Source: Plazaster borealis
Taxonomy: Eukaryota > Echinodermata > Asteroidea > Forcipulatida > Labidiasteridae
Reading direction: 5' to 3'
Length of the DNA stretch: 64,000 nucleotides
Assembly: GCA_021014325.1 (NCBI GenBank)
Contig: CM037472.1
Span: 32,202,234-32,266,233, forward strand
Positions within the stretch are counted from its first letter, which is position 1, and every line of letters starts with the position of its first letter. The translations under genes were made by a program, and so were the position numbers. The notes beneath the pieces are model-generated. The model saw only the letters and a list, made by a program, of their open reading frames with translations, was not told the origin of the DNA and ran no database searches. Positions 1 to 13,176 of the stretch are shown piece by piece.

Positions 1-2420
1 TGTAACAACACTGGCACAGATGGCGCATTAAGACGGTGCCACAAAGTGCTCCAATGTGTTATATTAAGAAATCCCTACAACAGAAAATTAAAGATATGGT
101 AGAGATTTCAAAAAATTTGTAAATATGCCCAAACTTTGAATTTGTTTTGAAATAATTTGTTGTCTTCGCCGAAGGCCGTTAACTCTTTTAATGGATGGTA
201 CGTTATTAGTTCCTTGTCGAGTCTATCCGTGAAAACTGTTTTGCTTTCAAAAATATAAATCAGAAATTTTATCCGTGAATAAATAACTCTGACATTTTAT
301 TTTTGCACAATAAATTTCATGTTTTCCTTTGCCACGCAGAGAAGAAAGTAAGCCCAGGATGAAAGATGAGAGCATTTCAGACTGACAAAATGTTTTCACA
401 GTTCATTCATTGTCAAAATGTATCAACAGCACCTACTATTTCATCAAGTGAGGTTTTAAATTAACAGTATTGACTTTTTTTTTTTTTTTCCCTTAGTTTA
501 ATTATTACAAATTCTATGAAATGTTGTTACAAAAGAAATCTGGGTAGTGTAACAACCTTTCACATGCCATGTAGAAGAGGTAATAATGCTGAGTACTATA
601 CACTGATCCCGGCACGTGAGGTGGTACAAAAGGCATATAATCCTGGGCACTATTGCCAGGCTGTTAAAGCTATAGTACAGTATTGACTACTCTTGACTGA
701 ACGCACGATCAATTTCAGTTTATCTTTTCAGAGAGACTATTAATTTTCTGTAAGGTCAAAATAAAGCCATTAACCACCACTCCTTAGCTTTTTTTTCTAA
801 GTTTCAAAGTTCATAGCCAAAAAATTATAATAATGATGTTATTTTTGCTTTGGGGCGAAACACTTTCAGTTTGAGATTTATATACAAAACCAAACCTATT
901 CTACAACCGGTACATTCTGAGTCCAGGGGCCATTTTCATAAAACATGTGAGCGGACGTTTTCTGCTCATGGAGGGGGGTCCATGGCAGAATTTCCATTTC
1001 AAAATCTCTGCTTTGGTTTCTAAATCAAAAGGGATGCCATTTTGTAAGCAGATGAGCGAAGTTCCAACACACTGTGAAAGTGCACATGCACTGTCGGCCC
1101 TATGTGAGTGTTTGTGAATTAATACACTTTTGCTTGCAATCATTTGACTGCTATAGCAAAAGTTTAATTCCACTGTGAAAGTAGTGCACATGTGCTGTAT
1201 ATGAGAGTTTGTAAATTCACGTTTGCTTGTACTCATTAAACTGCTATAGTAAGCAAACAAATTAGCTTACCAGTAAACAGTTTTATGAAGTTGGCTCCTG
1301 TGGGTGGTCACAGGTTCGATTTCCACCGAGGCGCGTGAATTTTTACACTGGATTGAGAAAGTTGTATAGTGTACATGCATGTAGTAAACTGTTCAGTGCT
1401 AATGTAACCAGACACCAGTGAAAAGTCAAAACTAAAATGGTGGACAAAAATTATGAAAATCTGATGACAGTTTCGATGAAGCATGATAGCGAGTCTTTAC
1501 TCAAACGCGGTAATTTTTGTAACAAAATAAATAATTCCAACTTAAATTCTCTGTTAGAATAAATTTCAAAATATACATAATCCAATATTTTTTTTGTAAT
1601 TATGCCATTTCACACAAGTTGTTTTATCGTCTCAGGGTTTTCCCAAAGGTTTTTTCAAAACTGTGGGGCATTCCAGACCCAAATTTTGGATGTTTGGCCG
1701 AAAAACGCTGAATTGAAACAAGGGTTTCGGAATGTTTTCTACTTGGTGTTTATATTGGTTTCAAAAGCCCTACTGTGCAATCTGGAGCATTCTATATGGT
1801 TTTCTCTTAATATTTTTTGTAAAATTATTATTATTATTTTGATATTTGTTGTAAAATGATTAACAATTTTTTAAATTTATTTTTCTTAATTGTTTGTGTG
1901 CGTATCGGCTGAAATTTGCGCGTATCAGCCCGATACGCTAGCTTGTGCATGGGGAGAACCCTGTGTCTTCTATGGGTTACAGTGTTAGTCGCTGTTCAGG
2001 GTCCCTCGGTTTTAATTACCAGAAAGTACATTGTGAGGATGGGCTGTTGTCTGTAAATTAATGTTAATTTTTCCCTCATGATATTTCCATTGTATGGAAA
2101 GAAATATATATAAATCTCATATCACACATTACACGCACACAAAACCCACACTGAAAATTAAAAACAGATCAATGTAATGAGTGATGATTTGGGTTGCCAG
2201 ACGAACCTGCGCCTCACAAATACTGAATTATCATTTATATTTTATTATTTAGACTATTTTGTTATCAATCCCCCTGAGGGCACAATAATTATTTATTTGT
2301 TTAGATCCTATACATCAATGACAGAAACTTATTACACTTTTTAAAAATCTGACATCACATACAGCGTCAACACTTTGCAATAAAATTTCAATCTGAACGT
2401 TTAGTTTCCACGATGTTTAG
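1..2420. other. No gene seen
   Basis: AT-rich sequence with short open frames only, one tandem duplication (1072-1258), and no recognisable protein. A T-tract lies at 477-490. Confidence 0.6.
1072..1258. repeat. About 100-bp unit duplicated in tandem
   Basis: GTGCACATGCACTGT..GAGTGTTTGTGAATT..ACTGCTATAGCAAA recurs as GTGCACATGTGCTGT..GAGAGTTTGTAAATT..ACTGCTATAGTAAG. Confidence 0.7.
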
Positions 2421-2626
2421 CAGAGTTGCCAACATTCACATCTTGCAATCAAGGAGATTTTTTACAACAATGTACAACAATCAGGGAGATATTTAGAATT
2501 ACATTCAACATAACAGGAAAAAGTTTCCACAATCAGGGAGATTTTCAAATTTGTTCATCAGAACATGGAAAGAGTGGGGTTTTTTCAGGGAACTCTCTGC
2601 AGAATCAGGGAGAGTTGGTAGCTCTG
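2421..2626. mobile_element. MITE family E (TIR CAGAGCTGCCAAC)
   Basis: About 206 bp, CAGAGTTGCCAAC to GTTGGTAGCTCTG, with internal repeated CAATCAGGGAGAT. Copies at 3077-3275 and 24244-24437. Confidence 0.8.
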
Positions 2627-3076
2627 GTATAGCAACAGGGTGTCTGATGGGTGCCTTAAGAACTCTCCTGTTTTTTCAAGATAAGACATCCTGCTGTATT
2701 TTTGTTTCCAAAAAAACTATTACACGTGATCATTAAATTGTAAGCCCACTTTTTCAGTTTACATCAAATTTGGAGACTGTATCTCCAAATTCTGCATACA
2801 AGTCTTTTTTGTATACTTAGCACAATCAATGGTTGTGCAGTTATCAGTCATGCTGAAAATGCTTTACTCCAAAATGCTGTCATTTTCCAGAAAATTATGT
2901 TGAATCTGATGTCATTTACACGACTGCCATGTCAATCATTCCAAATGTTAGGCTTTGTTATATTTACAAAACCAATTTTTGGGGGAACAAAAAAATATTT
3001 ACTAGAACGGGATTGTAATGTCTGCGACCTCCGGATTAGCGTGCCGGCGCTCTACAAACTGAGCTGCTATCTATAG

Positions 3077-3275
3077 CAGAAGCTGCCAACATTTGCATCT
3101 TGCAATCAGGAAGATTTTTGTACAACAATCAGGGAGATATTTAGAATTACATTCAACATAATAGGGAAAAGGTTTCCATAATCAGGGAGGTTGTCAAATT
3201 TGTTCATCAGAACATGGAAAGATTGGTTTATTTTCAGGGAACTTTTTGCAGAATCAGGGAGAGTTGGCAGCTCTG
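3077..3275. mobile_element. MITE family E
   Basis: CAGAAGCTGCCAAC to GTTGGCAGCTCTG, interior as in 2421-2626. Confidence 0.8.
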
Positions 3276-4839
3276 CTATAGCCCTAAAATTGTCAGTCTC
3301 CCAATTTGGAATAAAAAATAAAAAAATTACCCCGTAATTTTCTCTGTGTTTTATAACTTGGTATGTACGAAAAAAGTACAAAAATAAAAATCTTATTTCA
3401 TAAAGACGTCACCACCCATGGGATTTTCACTGATTGTCTTGATAATGGTTTGATTATTGAAAGCTAAAAGTTTTTAATAAATGTATTCTTATAAAGCCAA
3501 AAGGGTTTCTATATGCTGTACATAGATTTTTAAAAATTGTATACGAAAAAAAATATCACCAAAAATTGTTTTTAACATATTTTAAAATATATATACGAAA
3601 TAGATAGAACATGTACACAATTTACATGAGATATTACCAAATGAAAAGAACTTACATAATAAATATTGTCAACCTAGGTACTAGGTATGTGAGGGTATAT
3701 TCATTTCTCAGACAAATAATACAGTTTAAAACAAAGAGGTGTTCATGCTTGTATTGCACGAACACCTAAAAATAATAACAAAACACAAAAATTGTAAATA
3801 TTTTTCAGTTGCCAAAAAGGTGAACATATATTTGACTAACTAGAACAATTCAATCCACAGCATACTATTTACTTCCAACAAAATAAAACATTTCAAATAC
3901 AGTTACTTAAAAGTATATTGTTTATAAAATACTCTTTTAACATCAAACAGTTTCAATAAAGTTGACCCTACAACTGTTACATGTTTTTACATATTCACAT
4001 TTCACACTTCACTTGACCACAAAACTCTAGAAATGTAATTTGTTGAAAACATTTTTTTCCACACATGTTATGACGGTGAATATTCGCAAAATTTGACAAT
4101 GTTGTAGACTTACACATTTCAACTGTCCTCAATGCTTTGATAATTATGAACATTAATTTCAAATTGCCAACATTGACACTTGTCAGAGACCAGAATCTGC
4201 ACTTTATGTGACCCAACATATACATGAAATAACTGTGGAAGTTTAGGCTCAATCGTCATTGGAATCACATGAAAATAGCGAGAGAAAAAACCCTAGTTTT
4301 CACTGTTTTCAACATCAGGCTTTGGCCTTGTGAGATCAAATTTAATTGTTTTACTCATTTCTCAAAAACCATAGCATTTCAGGGCAAAAATATTCAAGGG
4401 GAATTTTCCCACCACGATGTCCTTTTTCATATCATGTAAGTTATGTGCAAATCACATTTATGTTTTTCAATCTTACTAATGTTGTGCACACCCTTTAAAC
4501 ATGCTCATTACACACAGCATACATTTATAACTGTCATCAATTAATCTTGACTGTACTTCGAGAAGACATCTTTCATGATTCATCAGAAAAAGAAGGAGTT
4601 GGTTTTATTGTGCGGTTACTAAACCCATTGCTAAACTTACTGGACAGTGTTCCAGTGAGCATTTCGACCCTGATTAAGTTAAGCTTGAATAACTAGTTGT
4701 TTTGTGTGCATCAGTTATTTCCGCATTCACACAAAGACATAATATAACAAAAGGCGAATAATGTCCTCGCTTGATCACACACACAAAAGTGATCAACAGG
4801 AAGTCCGTGTATTGCAATCAACAAGTGTGAGCAAACAAG
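3276..4839. other. No gene seen; repeat-like AT-rich sequence
   Basis: The stretch at 4190-4440 (GACCCAACATATACATG..CTCAAAAACCATAGC) has the look of the dispersed elements common in sea-star-type genomes, but no inverted ends could be set. No coding frame has a recognisable domain. Confidence 0.5.
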
Positions 4840-5300
4840 TATCTGGTGCTTTGTCAGAATTTCACATTCGTGTACAAAACCAATGGGGACGTCGCCACAA
4901 AATATATAAATCAATATTTGGAGAACAAAGAGAAAACCTCGACTTAGTGGATCCACAAACATTATGTCTGTGGACTTTAGCCAGAGGGATCTGGGTGGTG
5001 TGACCGACTGAGGGCGTTCTCGGTTCGCTTTTGTGCAAAAAACCAATGGGGATGTGGTTAAAAAAAAGCAAGGGTCTAAACAAAAGGAGGACATATAAAA
5101 TGTATGTGTGGGTAGGTATACACATGCAAACCGGGGACCTACAAAAAAAGAGGACCAAAGTGTCCCCAGTTGGGTGAAGGTATCCAGTTGGACAATATGT
5201 GCAAAACCAATAGGTGCTGTTGCCAAAAAGTACAGACGAAAGCGAGCCAATAGGAGGTTCCTGATTGCAGGTGTTTACACACTTGGGTGGTTGTTTTAAG
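4840..5300. repeat. Degenerate tandem repeat, about 165-bp unit, three copies
   Basis: Markers ACAAAACCAATGGGGACG (4875), AAAAAACCAATGGGGATG (5036) and GCAAAACCAATAGGTGCTG (5202). A related GTATACCTATCCACACACC segment recurs at 25040-25310. Long frames on both strands here are by-products of the repeat. Confidence 0.6.
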
Positions 5301-6025
5301 GCTACATAGGAAGAGTGGACCTGAGAACAAAAGAGGTCCACAATAATGTAGGAACTTGAAACACTATGTGGACTTACACACGTTCACACAGTGTTTACTA
5401 CAGTGTTGAAGAATAGGATTTTCCTTAAGTGTACAAAACAAAGGAATGTCCACAAAGTGACTGCAACACAGAGCTGTGTGTGTGTTTGCTTTATGTGTTT
5501 GTCTGAGGAATTGTAACAGAATGTCCTCTATTGTCTGTTCTTTGTTTTCATAAAAAACCTGAACTTCAGAATGTCTCCAAAAAGGGTAATAACTAAAGTT
5601 CATGTCTAAAACGTTGAGGGTAACAACACCATTTCATTAAATGTAATCCATAATATACAGTGAAAATATGATCAATATTACTTCTAGTAAAACCAGACGA
5701 GACATCAGCATGCATGGATGTACAGACCACAATAGACTATAAATAGGCCTATAATAGTAAATCACAAAATGCGAACATATGATGCATAATGCATACATTG
5801 AGAAATCCCTATACACATGTACATTGTTTGAATTGCACATGCTATTTCAGCTGTACAAATCTTTAGGCACATTAATTATATTCAAAGAACATTCAAAGGG
5901 GAAAAATCCCTTTTCTATACATTTTCTCGGATACTGAAAGATATAACGCAACAAGTTGACAAGTTAGAAAGACAGTTTAGTAAGATTTAAAACATCAAAG
6001 ACTTTCCCTGCACAACTGGCATTTT

Positions 6026-6529
6026 AAAGAGGGACTCCGAGGTCAAATTTGGTTTTGTGTTAAACTCATTTTCCAATAGATAGAGTCCTTATGAAAGTGG
6101 AAAAATAATTATGTCTCTTACCTCATGTTAAAATGGTGTAAAATGCCATTGTATTTGTATACCCTTCCAGTGTGGATTTGTCAACATCTTAAAAACATCA
6201 AATGAAATCACATTTCAAATATATGGGTCTGCACATTTTTGTACAGAATTTTGTTTTAGTTCATTCCTGAACTTTGATGATGTTATTAACTTTGACCTTT
6301 TGACTGATGCAAAAACTCCCCTTTGAAATGTACAGAACCATTTGTTGTTGATATCCAATGACGTCATGTTTCAAATTTCGCTCTGAAAGAGTATCCAATA
6401 AAATGACATTTTACACCATTTTAACGTTAGGTTAGAGACTTGTAATTTTCCCCCCACTTTTATAAGGACTCTGTTTATTAGACAATAAGTGCATCACTAC
6501 GCTTACTTGGATCCTGGAGATCCTCTTTA
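6026..6529. mobile_element. MITE with long (about 80-bp) imperfect terminal inverted repeats
   Basis: GAGTCCTTATGAAAGTGG and GTTAAAATGGTGTAAAATG on the left; their inverse on the right (CATTTTACACCATTTTAAC, CCACTTTTATAAGGACTC). Confidence 0.75.
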
Positions 6530-6552
6530 GCAACAACTTTAAGAATTGTATA

Positions 6553-6708
6553 TAGACCCCTTGCATATGATGTCACAAGCCCAAAACAGCGCCCTCACTG
6601 AGGTCAATGAAGACCTATCATTGGCTGGGATTCGTGCCTATAGCGCGTACACATGTGCACATTTCCATTGTTTGACCTCAGCAATGACGACCAATGCAAG
6701 GGGGTCTA
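6553..6708. mobile_element. MITE, TIR TAGACCCCCTTGCAT
   Basis: TAGACCCCTTGCATATGATG to CAATGCAAGGGGGTCTA, about 156 bp, possible TA target duplication inside the ends. Confidence 0.7.
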
Positions 6709-6984
6709 TCGCTGGTACACGGTAAACTATTGGTGATACTAACTGCACAATTAACTACAACACAGCTGTGTTTATTGCAAACTGGTCTCAGTGAAATGAG
6801 AAATGCATTACTTGAATGAAATTTCCAAATTAATTGAATTTCCAAAGAGTTCCTGTCCTGAAACACCAAAGGATGTACAAGGGTGCATCTAACTGCAGTG
6901 TGTTACAGTAAAGCATGATATGCCATGTTCATTGTACATAATGTTTGCCTACACAATCCACACTGTACCATGCCTTATATGGGG

Positions 6985-7180
6985 CAGAGGGTGTGTCCCC
7001 CCCTAAAAAAGGTGTTGTCCCCCCCCCAAAAAAAAAAAATAAAAAAAATAAAAAATGTAACCTTATTTTAAAACAATCTTTTCCTCTTGTACAGAAGTAA
7101 CCCCCCCCCCCTAAAATCCTCTAAAGAATTCCTGAGATTCCTGGAACACAATGAAGACACAGTAGCAAGAGGGGGGGTGG
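6985..7180. repeat. Poly-C / poly-A low-complexity cluster
   Basis: CCCCCCC-A runs at 6996-7040 and 7100-7112 and GGGGGGGTGGGGGTGG near 7170 are mutually complementary, making a fold-back with TACAGAAG/ACACCATG flanks. Confidence 0.6.
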
Positions 7181-7399
7181 GGGTGGTACACCATGCCACA
7201 TATCGAGCACCAAATAATCTACACTGTATGGGGCACTGTCTTAGGGCAATGCAACAAGGCAAATTTAAAAAAAACTTTGCTTACATGTCATTTGTTTTGC
7301 AACAAATTAACCGGTAAAAAAAAAAAAGAAGGAAAAAACCCCCAATAAAAACATCATCTGATAATGTCCACTTTATAAGGAAATCATGAAAATGTACTT

Positions 7400-8020
7400 T
7401 TGGCAGATATCTTTACTTATTTTAATGGTTTTTTTTTTTACAAACTGCGTCATTTCAACTGAAATTGCTTCTGATTTAGGATTAATGTTTTTACAAATGG
7501 GGAAATAAGCTATTCATAGAAATTGGAAATAAATTTCAGTAGAACTGAATAACTATAATGAATAATTGCCTCTAATGGGGATATTTTGGAAAAAGTACCC
7601 TTTCTTTGTAAAAAAACTAGAATCCAAGTGAAATTGCTTTTGATTGAGGATTAATGCTAATATGGAAATGAGCTTTCATCATAGAATACCCAAGTGAAAC
7701 TAGAACTGAACATCCATAAAATAAATTACTCTATTTGGAATTATTTGGAAACGCTACTCTTTTTTTCCCCACAAACCTGCAGCGTTTAAAGTGAAATAAT
7801 TTTTCAATTTGGGGAGTTATGCTATTATCTTCTGTATGGAAAATAAGCTTTTCATAAAATTTGGAAACAAATTCAAGTAGAACTGAAAATCTACAGAACT
7901 ATTTACTAACCTTTTATTTACAAAACTGTAGCATTTCACGTGAAATCGTTTGTAATTTGGGTATTAATGCTAGATTGTTTCTATAAGGGAAATAAGCTTT
8001 TCATACAAGCTGTTCTACTG
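7400..8020. repeat. Degenerate tandem repeat, about 150-170 bp unit, four copies
   Basis: Recurrent markers: CATTTCAACTGAAATTGCTT (7452), CCAAGTGAAATTGCTTTT (7625), TTTAAAGTGAAATAATTTTT (7787) and CATTTCACGTGAAATCGTTT (7932), each followed by GGATTAATG-like, AAATAAGCTTTTCAT and AGTAGAACTGAA segments. Confidence 0.7.
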
Positions 8021-8221
8021 GCCGATAAACTTTGCATGGTGGTCAAAATACATTAGGTAATATAACCAAAGATGTACATGTCATGCACGATAACATGTAC
8101 TACATTGGCGCTAAAAAAACCAAATCCAAATCACAAGTGATCACAATTCTTTGCAGAGTAAGACAGCAGTATTTTTCAAAATGAGTGAAACAGCCATTAA
8201 GGGTAGAGACAGGCCTTATCT

Positions 8222-8676
8222 TTAAAGGTAGGGTCATAGATTGGGAAATACCCCAACAATTTATGACCATAAGAACCTACTTGGTGAGAAGCACTGCAGC
8301 TGTTGACAGTATGAACTATTTTGAGAAAGGATTCCCTTCAAAGTAATGTGGTTTAGATAATTTGTCATCCCAAAACATTTGAATTTGAGAAACGATTAAT
8401 GCATGAATCGTTTCTCAGATTTCTGAGGGCTGGTGTCCGTTTGCGAATGCTGCGGCCAGAGATGAGGTTGGTACCCGCTGTCACCTCGCTAAACGTGAAT
8501 GGATTCAACGTTCTTGTGAAAATACTGTGACATTTTTGTTGTTGCTGTTTTCTCAGCAAGTAGACACTGAATTCAGCTCAAACTTTCACATGTGACTTTT
8601 AGTGTATCTTTCTTTGTAATGTTGCCTATTATTAAGCATTACATTGACAAAAACCATTCTATGACCCTACCTCTAA
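8222..8676. mobile_element. MITE distantly related to family B
   Basis: Terminal repeats TTAAAGGTAGGGTCATAGA and TCTATGACCCTACCTCTAA about 450 bp apart, with the internal AATTTGAGAAACG palindrome typical of family B. Confidence 0.7.
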
Positions 8677-9028
8677 CTTCTACAAGTAACCACATCTCTA
8701 GCATGTAGATTACATTTCACCCGACTCTAGCATGTAGATTACATTTCACCCCGACAGGCTCTTGTATTTGTCACTCATGTAGGCACATCTGTGACAATGT
8801 CTGGGTGCGGGTACCAATCCAATTTCGGAAAACTTAGATTGGAACATCAGGTGATGACTTAACATTTGGTCAGAATGTTGTGACAGATGAGTAAGATTAT
8901 ACAACATGACGGATGGCGCGAGTCAGCATCCATGAAACCAACTGATTAATTCAAATCAAAGTATGACATTGACCATTATTAAAGGTAGCTAGAGAACAAA
9001 ATTATACTCTAATAAGTGCACCCTTAAT

Positions 9029-9395
9029 AATAATAAAAATATTAATAATATTGACTCTTTTTATAGCGCAATTCCTCAAAGAATAATCAATGCGCTCCAA
9101 CTGATATTACCCCTGCTCACTGGGCCATATAATTCATTCCTTAAACCATCTCAGCTCCCTGGGGAGTATACAGCCTGTGCTGCCAAGTATGTAGCGCACC
9201 AAGCTAAATCAATCACAAGACCCATCTCTGCCCTCACAGGTACCCATTTACCCCTGGGTGATGAGAAGCAATTATAGTTTAAGTGTCTTAATCAAGGACA
9301 CAAGTGTCATGACCGGGATTCGAACCCACACCCTGATGACTCAGCAACCAGAACTTGAGTCCAGTGCACTAAACTGCTTGGCCATGCCCACCACC
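9029..9395 (-). mobile_element. tRNA-derived SINE, family A
   Basis: The minus strand begins with a tRNA-like head (TGGCCAAGCAGTTTAG as A box, GGTTCGAATCCCGGTC as B box) and continues into a roughly 250-bp body ending TTGCGCTATAAAAAGAG plus an (ATT)n-type tail. The body is shared with the other family A copies listed here. Confidence 0.8.
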
Positions 9396-10534
9396 CTTCC
9401 ATATGTAACATGTTCATGACTTTGAAACATTTTCGTTGAATCAAATCAATCCAGCTGTTTGAAGAATTTATCTTAGATTGTCATTTTCATTTCAGAATAT
9501 ATTAATATTATTTTGGTTTTTACAAAATGCTTATATTATGAATTTTCAATAGAGAATAATAAAAAGAAAAGTGTTTTGCACATGTGAATTTGAACAAATA
9601 TTACACTTTATAAGCTTTTATGTAGTAATTTTAATATTTTTAAAACTATTTTTCTATTTACACTCAGACAATGTATTTGTTTTTACCTCCACGTCAGATC
9701 ATTAAGGAAAATAGTACATGACACAACAAGAGTGCTATAAAGGGGGGCTTTTTTAAGAGAAATGCAAACGGAAACTACAGTTTTATTTGGGCAGAAGTGC
9801 TCCCCATGGAAAAAATGGTTCACCCCCTTCTGCCCCCCGAAAATGTTACCCTAGTTTGTAGCTGTATGCCGGGGACTAACTTGTACGACCTGCACTAAAT
9901 GCCAAATCAACAACTGCATGATAGGTAATGGGTAAGCTAGTAAAAGGTCAGTACAAATAACTTGGAGGCACATCCGTGTGGCCTATCTCAAATCCACATA
10001 AGAAGCTACTATAAGATTACCATACCTCGTAGTCACTTGCATTTAGATTGGTGCCGAGGCCAATGACCATAGAAACACATGGACAAACATAATCCTGACT
10101 GTTTGATGACAGGCAAATCAAGATGCAATATATGACAGAAAGTATTTTTTAGAATGCTCGAAAAGCGCTACTCTATTAGTGCACCTCATAACCCGTAGCA
10201 TGTCAGCTCCTTTTTGCAAGGGGGCAAAGCATTCAAATGAGTACAGAGCTCCAACTGTACATTGGGCCCACTTTGATAGATCTCCTAAACAAAAAAATTA
10301 TAGCTTAGTTGTAAAACAGAAGGCAGTGGACCAGTCACAAATACTTATTACACACCCAATGAAAATGTAAGCTGGTAACCTGTTTATAGTATACACAGCT
10401 TCTTCATTGGCTGAGCAAGACTGAGTTCTTATAAACAAGTTTTTGAAATGACCTGTAAGAATGTCGGGCTAAGTCTGTAGTCTTTGCTCTATGGTTGATT
10501 TAAGCATGACACCCAAATTACATGTACCGGTAAG

Positions 10535-10906
10535 CAGGGATCAAATTTTTACACTGGACCACCGGCCCGAGGCCAGTGATTTCAGTGTCGGGCCAGTAAA
10601 CTCAAGACAGGACGAGTCCAGTGGTCTTGGGTTTTTTCAATTCAACATCTTTGTCTCAAAAGTATGATGTTAAAATGTTGAGTTTGAGTCTCCCAAATAT
10701 CTTTCAATCCTGCTGAGTATCACCCATAAAACAGAAGAGATAAATCTTCTCTTAATGTTTGTTCAAATAAAACTGTGTTCTCATTTTGATTCTAGTCTCT
10801 TCTCATTTTGATTCTGGTCTTGTGACTAAAATCCCGGTCCAGTAAAGATTCTGAGCTACAAGTCCTGCAGTCTTGTGGATTTTTTTTCCTCCAAATTCGA
10901 GCTCTG
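10535..10906. mobile_element. MITE family F
   Basis: CAGGGATCAAATTTTTACAC to CCAAATTCGAGCTCTG; interior shared with 27771-28119. Confidence 0.72.
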
Positions 10907-11006
10907 ATGGAAGTAGTCCAGTGGTCCAGTGGTCTAGTGGCTTTTTAATAAAATATGAGGAAAGGGCATGTCCAAATTGGCGACTGACTGAGGCTATACC
11001 TCAATT

Positions 11007-11546
11007 CAGGGCTCGAGATTGGGGGAAAATCCACAAGACCGCAGGACTTGGACCCGAACTTTGTGAACAATACCAGAATTAGTAGTATTTAATAAGAAGG
11101 ACAGTACTTTTCAGAACTGAGAAGTCTCCTGAATTCTGAATATTCTACTCTGCGGCAGTAGAATAAAAATTAAGACAAGTTCTCAAAGAACAAAATCTAC
11201 CTAGCAAGTAAATATACACATGGTGTTACCGCAAACCAAATATATATTGATACCTCACCATGCAATGCCTCAAATCCTAAATACCAGGATTGAAATGAGG
11301 AAAAAAAAAATGCCTACAGTTTAACAATTGAACTGTTTGAATTTGAAAAATGCACTAAAAGAAGATTTATCTCATTTGTATTTCTTCAATAATCAACAGA
11401 ATTATATTGATCAGACTGGAAGGAAAGTCAACATTTGAACACAAGCACAAGACCACCGGACTTGTCCCCAGTTGTCAGTTTACAGGCCCGATGCTAAAAT
11501 CACTGGCCTTGGGCCTGCTGCGGTCCAGTGTAAAATTTGAGCCCTG
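11007..11546. mobile_element. MITE family F, inverse orientation with internal insertion
   Basis: CAGGGCTCGAGATTGG to TAAAATTTGAGCCCTG. The insert at about 11090-11250 matches 16810-16990 inverted, suggesting a nested element. Confidence 0.65.
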
Positions 11547-12482
11547 TAAATGCATGTTCACATAACGATCCAGCGACAGGCGCAGTCCTGATGGATGCTA
11601 ATTCGAGCTTGGTCTCAGCTTTTTTAACAATGCTCTTGCAGAAATGTATCCTAGTCCAATGAATCTGCTTTCCAATTCTTAGTCCCTAAACGCTTACAAT
11701 AATGCTTTAAGCAGAACCAATACACTCAAGTTGTTATTGCAAAATGACCCATCACCAAAAAAGCAAACTTTAGCAGCTTTGTAAATTACAATGACAGCAT
11801 GATATTATTGCACAACAGCATATAAATTAAGAACAAATATTTATGTGTAGGCCCTATATCTTTATCTCTATCACAGAGATCCCTACAGGAAGATCAAACA
11901 TTGGTCTGGCAAATTGAAAAAAACATTCCAATCCTCAAGTCATTGAGATATAACTGTGAATGTTTCATTTCCGTCGGACCAAATGGTGTACCCTTCCTGC
12001 GGGGTTGAGGTTGATGTGCACACAGTTGTGACTTTTTAGAAAGACAAATATAGTTCACACGTACATGTGACAGTCTCCCACAAAATGAGAGCAAAGTTAC
12101 ATTGAAATTTCCTTATCAAAGTAAAAGTTTTGACTACTGAGGATAAAACTACAAGAAGCCAGTTGGTACGTGGCTCCCCCATTCCTTCTCATCCACATAA
12201 AGTCAGTGTTGTTTTTGTTGAGGTATTCAGCAAAATATTAGAAACATAAGTTTCTCAAGCTCCAACGGATATCAGTGACAAAAGTCCCAAGTGTTGGATA
12301 TGATTGGAAAGACATTTTGAAATCGTAACTCTGTCCTCCTGAAACGGGAGAATTTCAAAAGTATTTGCAAAACTCAATTAATACCACAGGCCCCTATTAG
12401 GGGACCTAACTTCATGATTCTGCTTACAGTAAGAGTAAAGTTTTCATTAAACAGTTGAAGGAAACTTCAGGCTCTGTTACTG

Positions 12483-12873
12483 TTAAGGTATTATACAGAA
12501 TTGGCAACGATAAAAAACATCATTGTTTAATTTTAGTTTGAAATCTTAGTGATTATGAATGAAGTTCATACCAGAACCATTTTTTCTGTGAAATATTTTC
12601 TTCTGAAATTAAGTCATATTCGAGAAAACTGTATCTGAAAACGTAAAAAAGAAGCTACAGCTGATTTCGGTTGTTACAACCAAAATTAAGGACAATGTGT
12701 TTACATGCTGAAAATGGTGCATGGTTGTTCACTATTTTCTCCTGACTCACACAACAAATTGAACCCACATTTTCACAGGTTTGTTATTTCATGTAGTATG
12801 GTCGATCCCACAAAACATGAACACTGCCTGCGACTATTTTGTCAGCTCTACCAATCCTGTACAATACCTTTAA
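12483..12873. mobile_element. MITE family D (TIR TTAAAGGTATTGTACAGGAT)
   Basis: 391 bp with ends TTAAGGTATTATACAGAATTG and CCAATCCTGTACAATACCTT, just beyond the NEK9 stop. Further copies at 38490-38888 and 35557-35800, fragments at 52772-52920 and 53389-53551. Confidence 0.8.
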
Positions 12874-12881
12874 TTTCCGGA

Positions 12882-12887
12882 TTTATT
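12882..12887 (-). other. Candidate polyadenylation signal AATAAA
   Basis: The minus strand reads AATAAA about 290 bp beyond the proposed NEK9 stop. It lies just outside the terminus of a MITE (12483-12873). It is a candidate only; such hexamers are common in AT-rich DNA. Confidence 0.25.
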
Positions 12888-13176
12888 TTTCCATTTGTAA
12901 GTGTGCACTTTGTGTGACTGAGATTTCAATGCTTGCACATCTTGCAATTTTTGTTTATCTGTAAGCAGAGAATGGTGATCTTGGGGTGTTGAATACTGCA
13001 GGTAAAAGGAGCCTTGAAATTGAAACCAGCCAAAATTCCATGAAGTTACATTGTTGCAATTGGTGCCACACTCATTTTTTGCTGAGCAAAGAAATTTGCT
13101 AAGCAGTTTTTTTCTGCTTAACAGCTTTATGAAATTGGGCCCTGGTGGGCAAATCTATTTGAACATGAACACCACA

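Noticed and set aside
901..1260. 119-codon minus-strand frame
   Set aside because: Crosses a tandem duplication and shows no domain.
4711..5341. Overlapping frames up to 179 codons on the minus strand
   Set aside because: They lie in a degenerate tandem repeat with relatives at 25040-25310; several frames are open at once, typical of low-stop repeat sequence.
9300..9380. tRNA gene on the minus strand
   Set aside because: Box A and box B are present but no acceptor or anticodon stems can be formed; it is the head of a SINE that recurs across the window.
11894..12094. Possible extra 3' exon of NEK9 (acceptor CCCGCAG|GAAGGG near 12000)
   Set aside because: Would encode about 18 residues with no likeness to NEK9; the read-through stop in exon 21 fits the family tail better.
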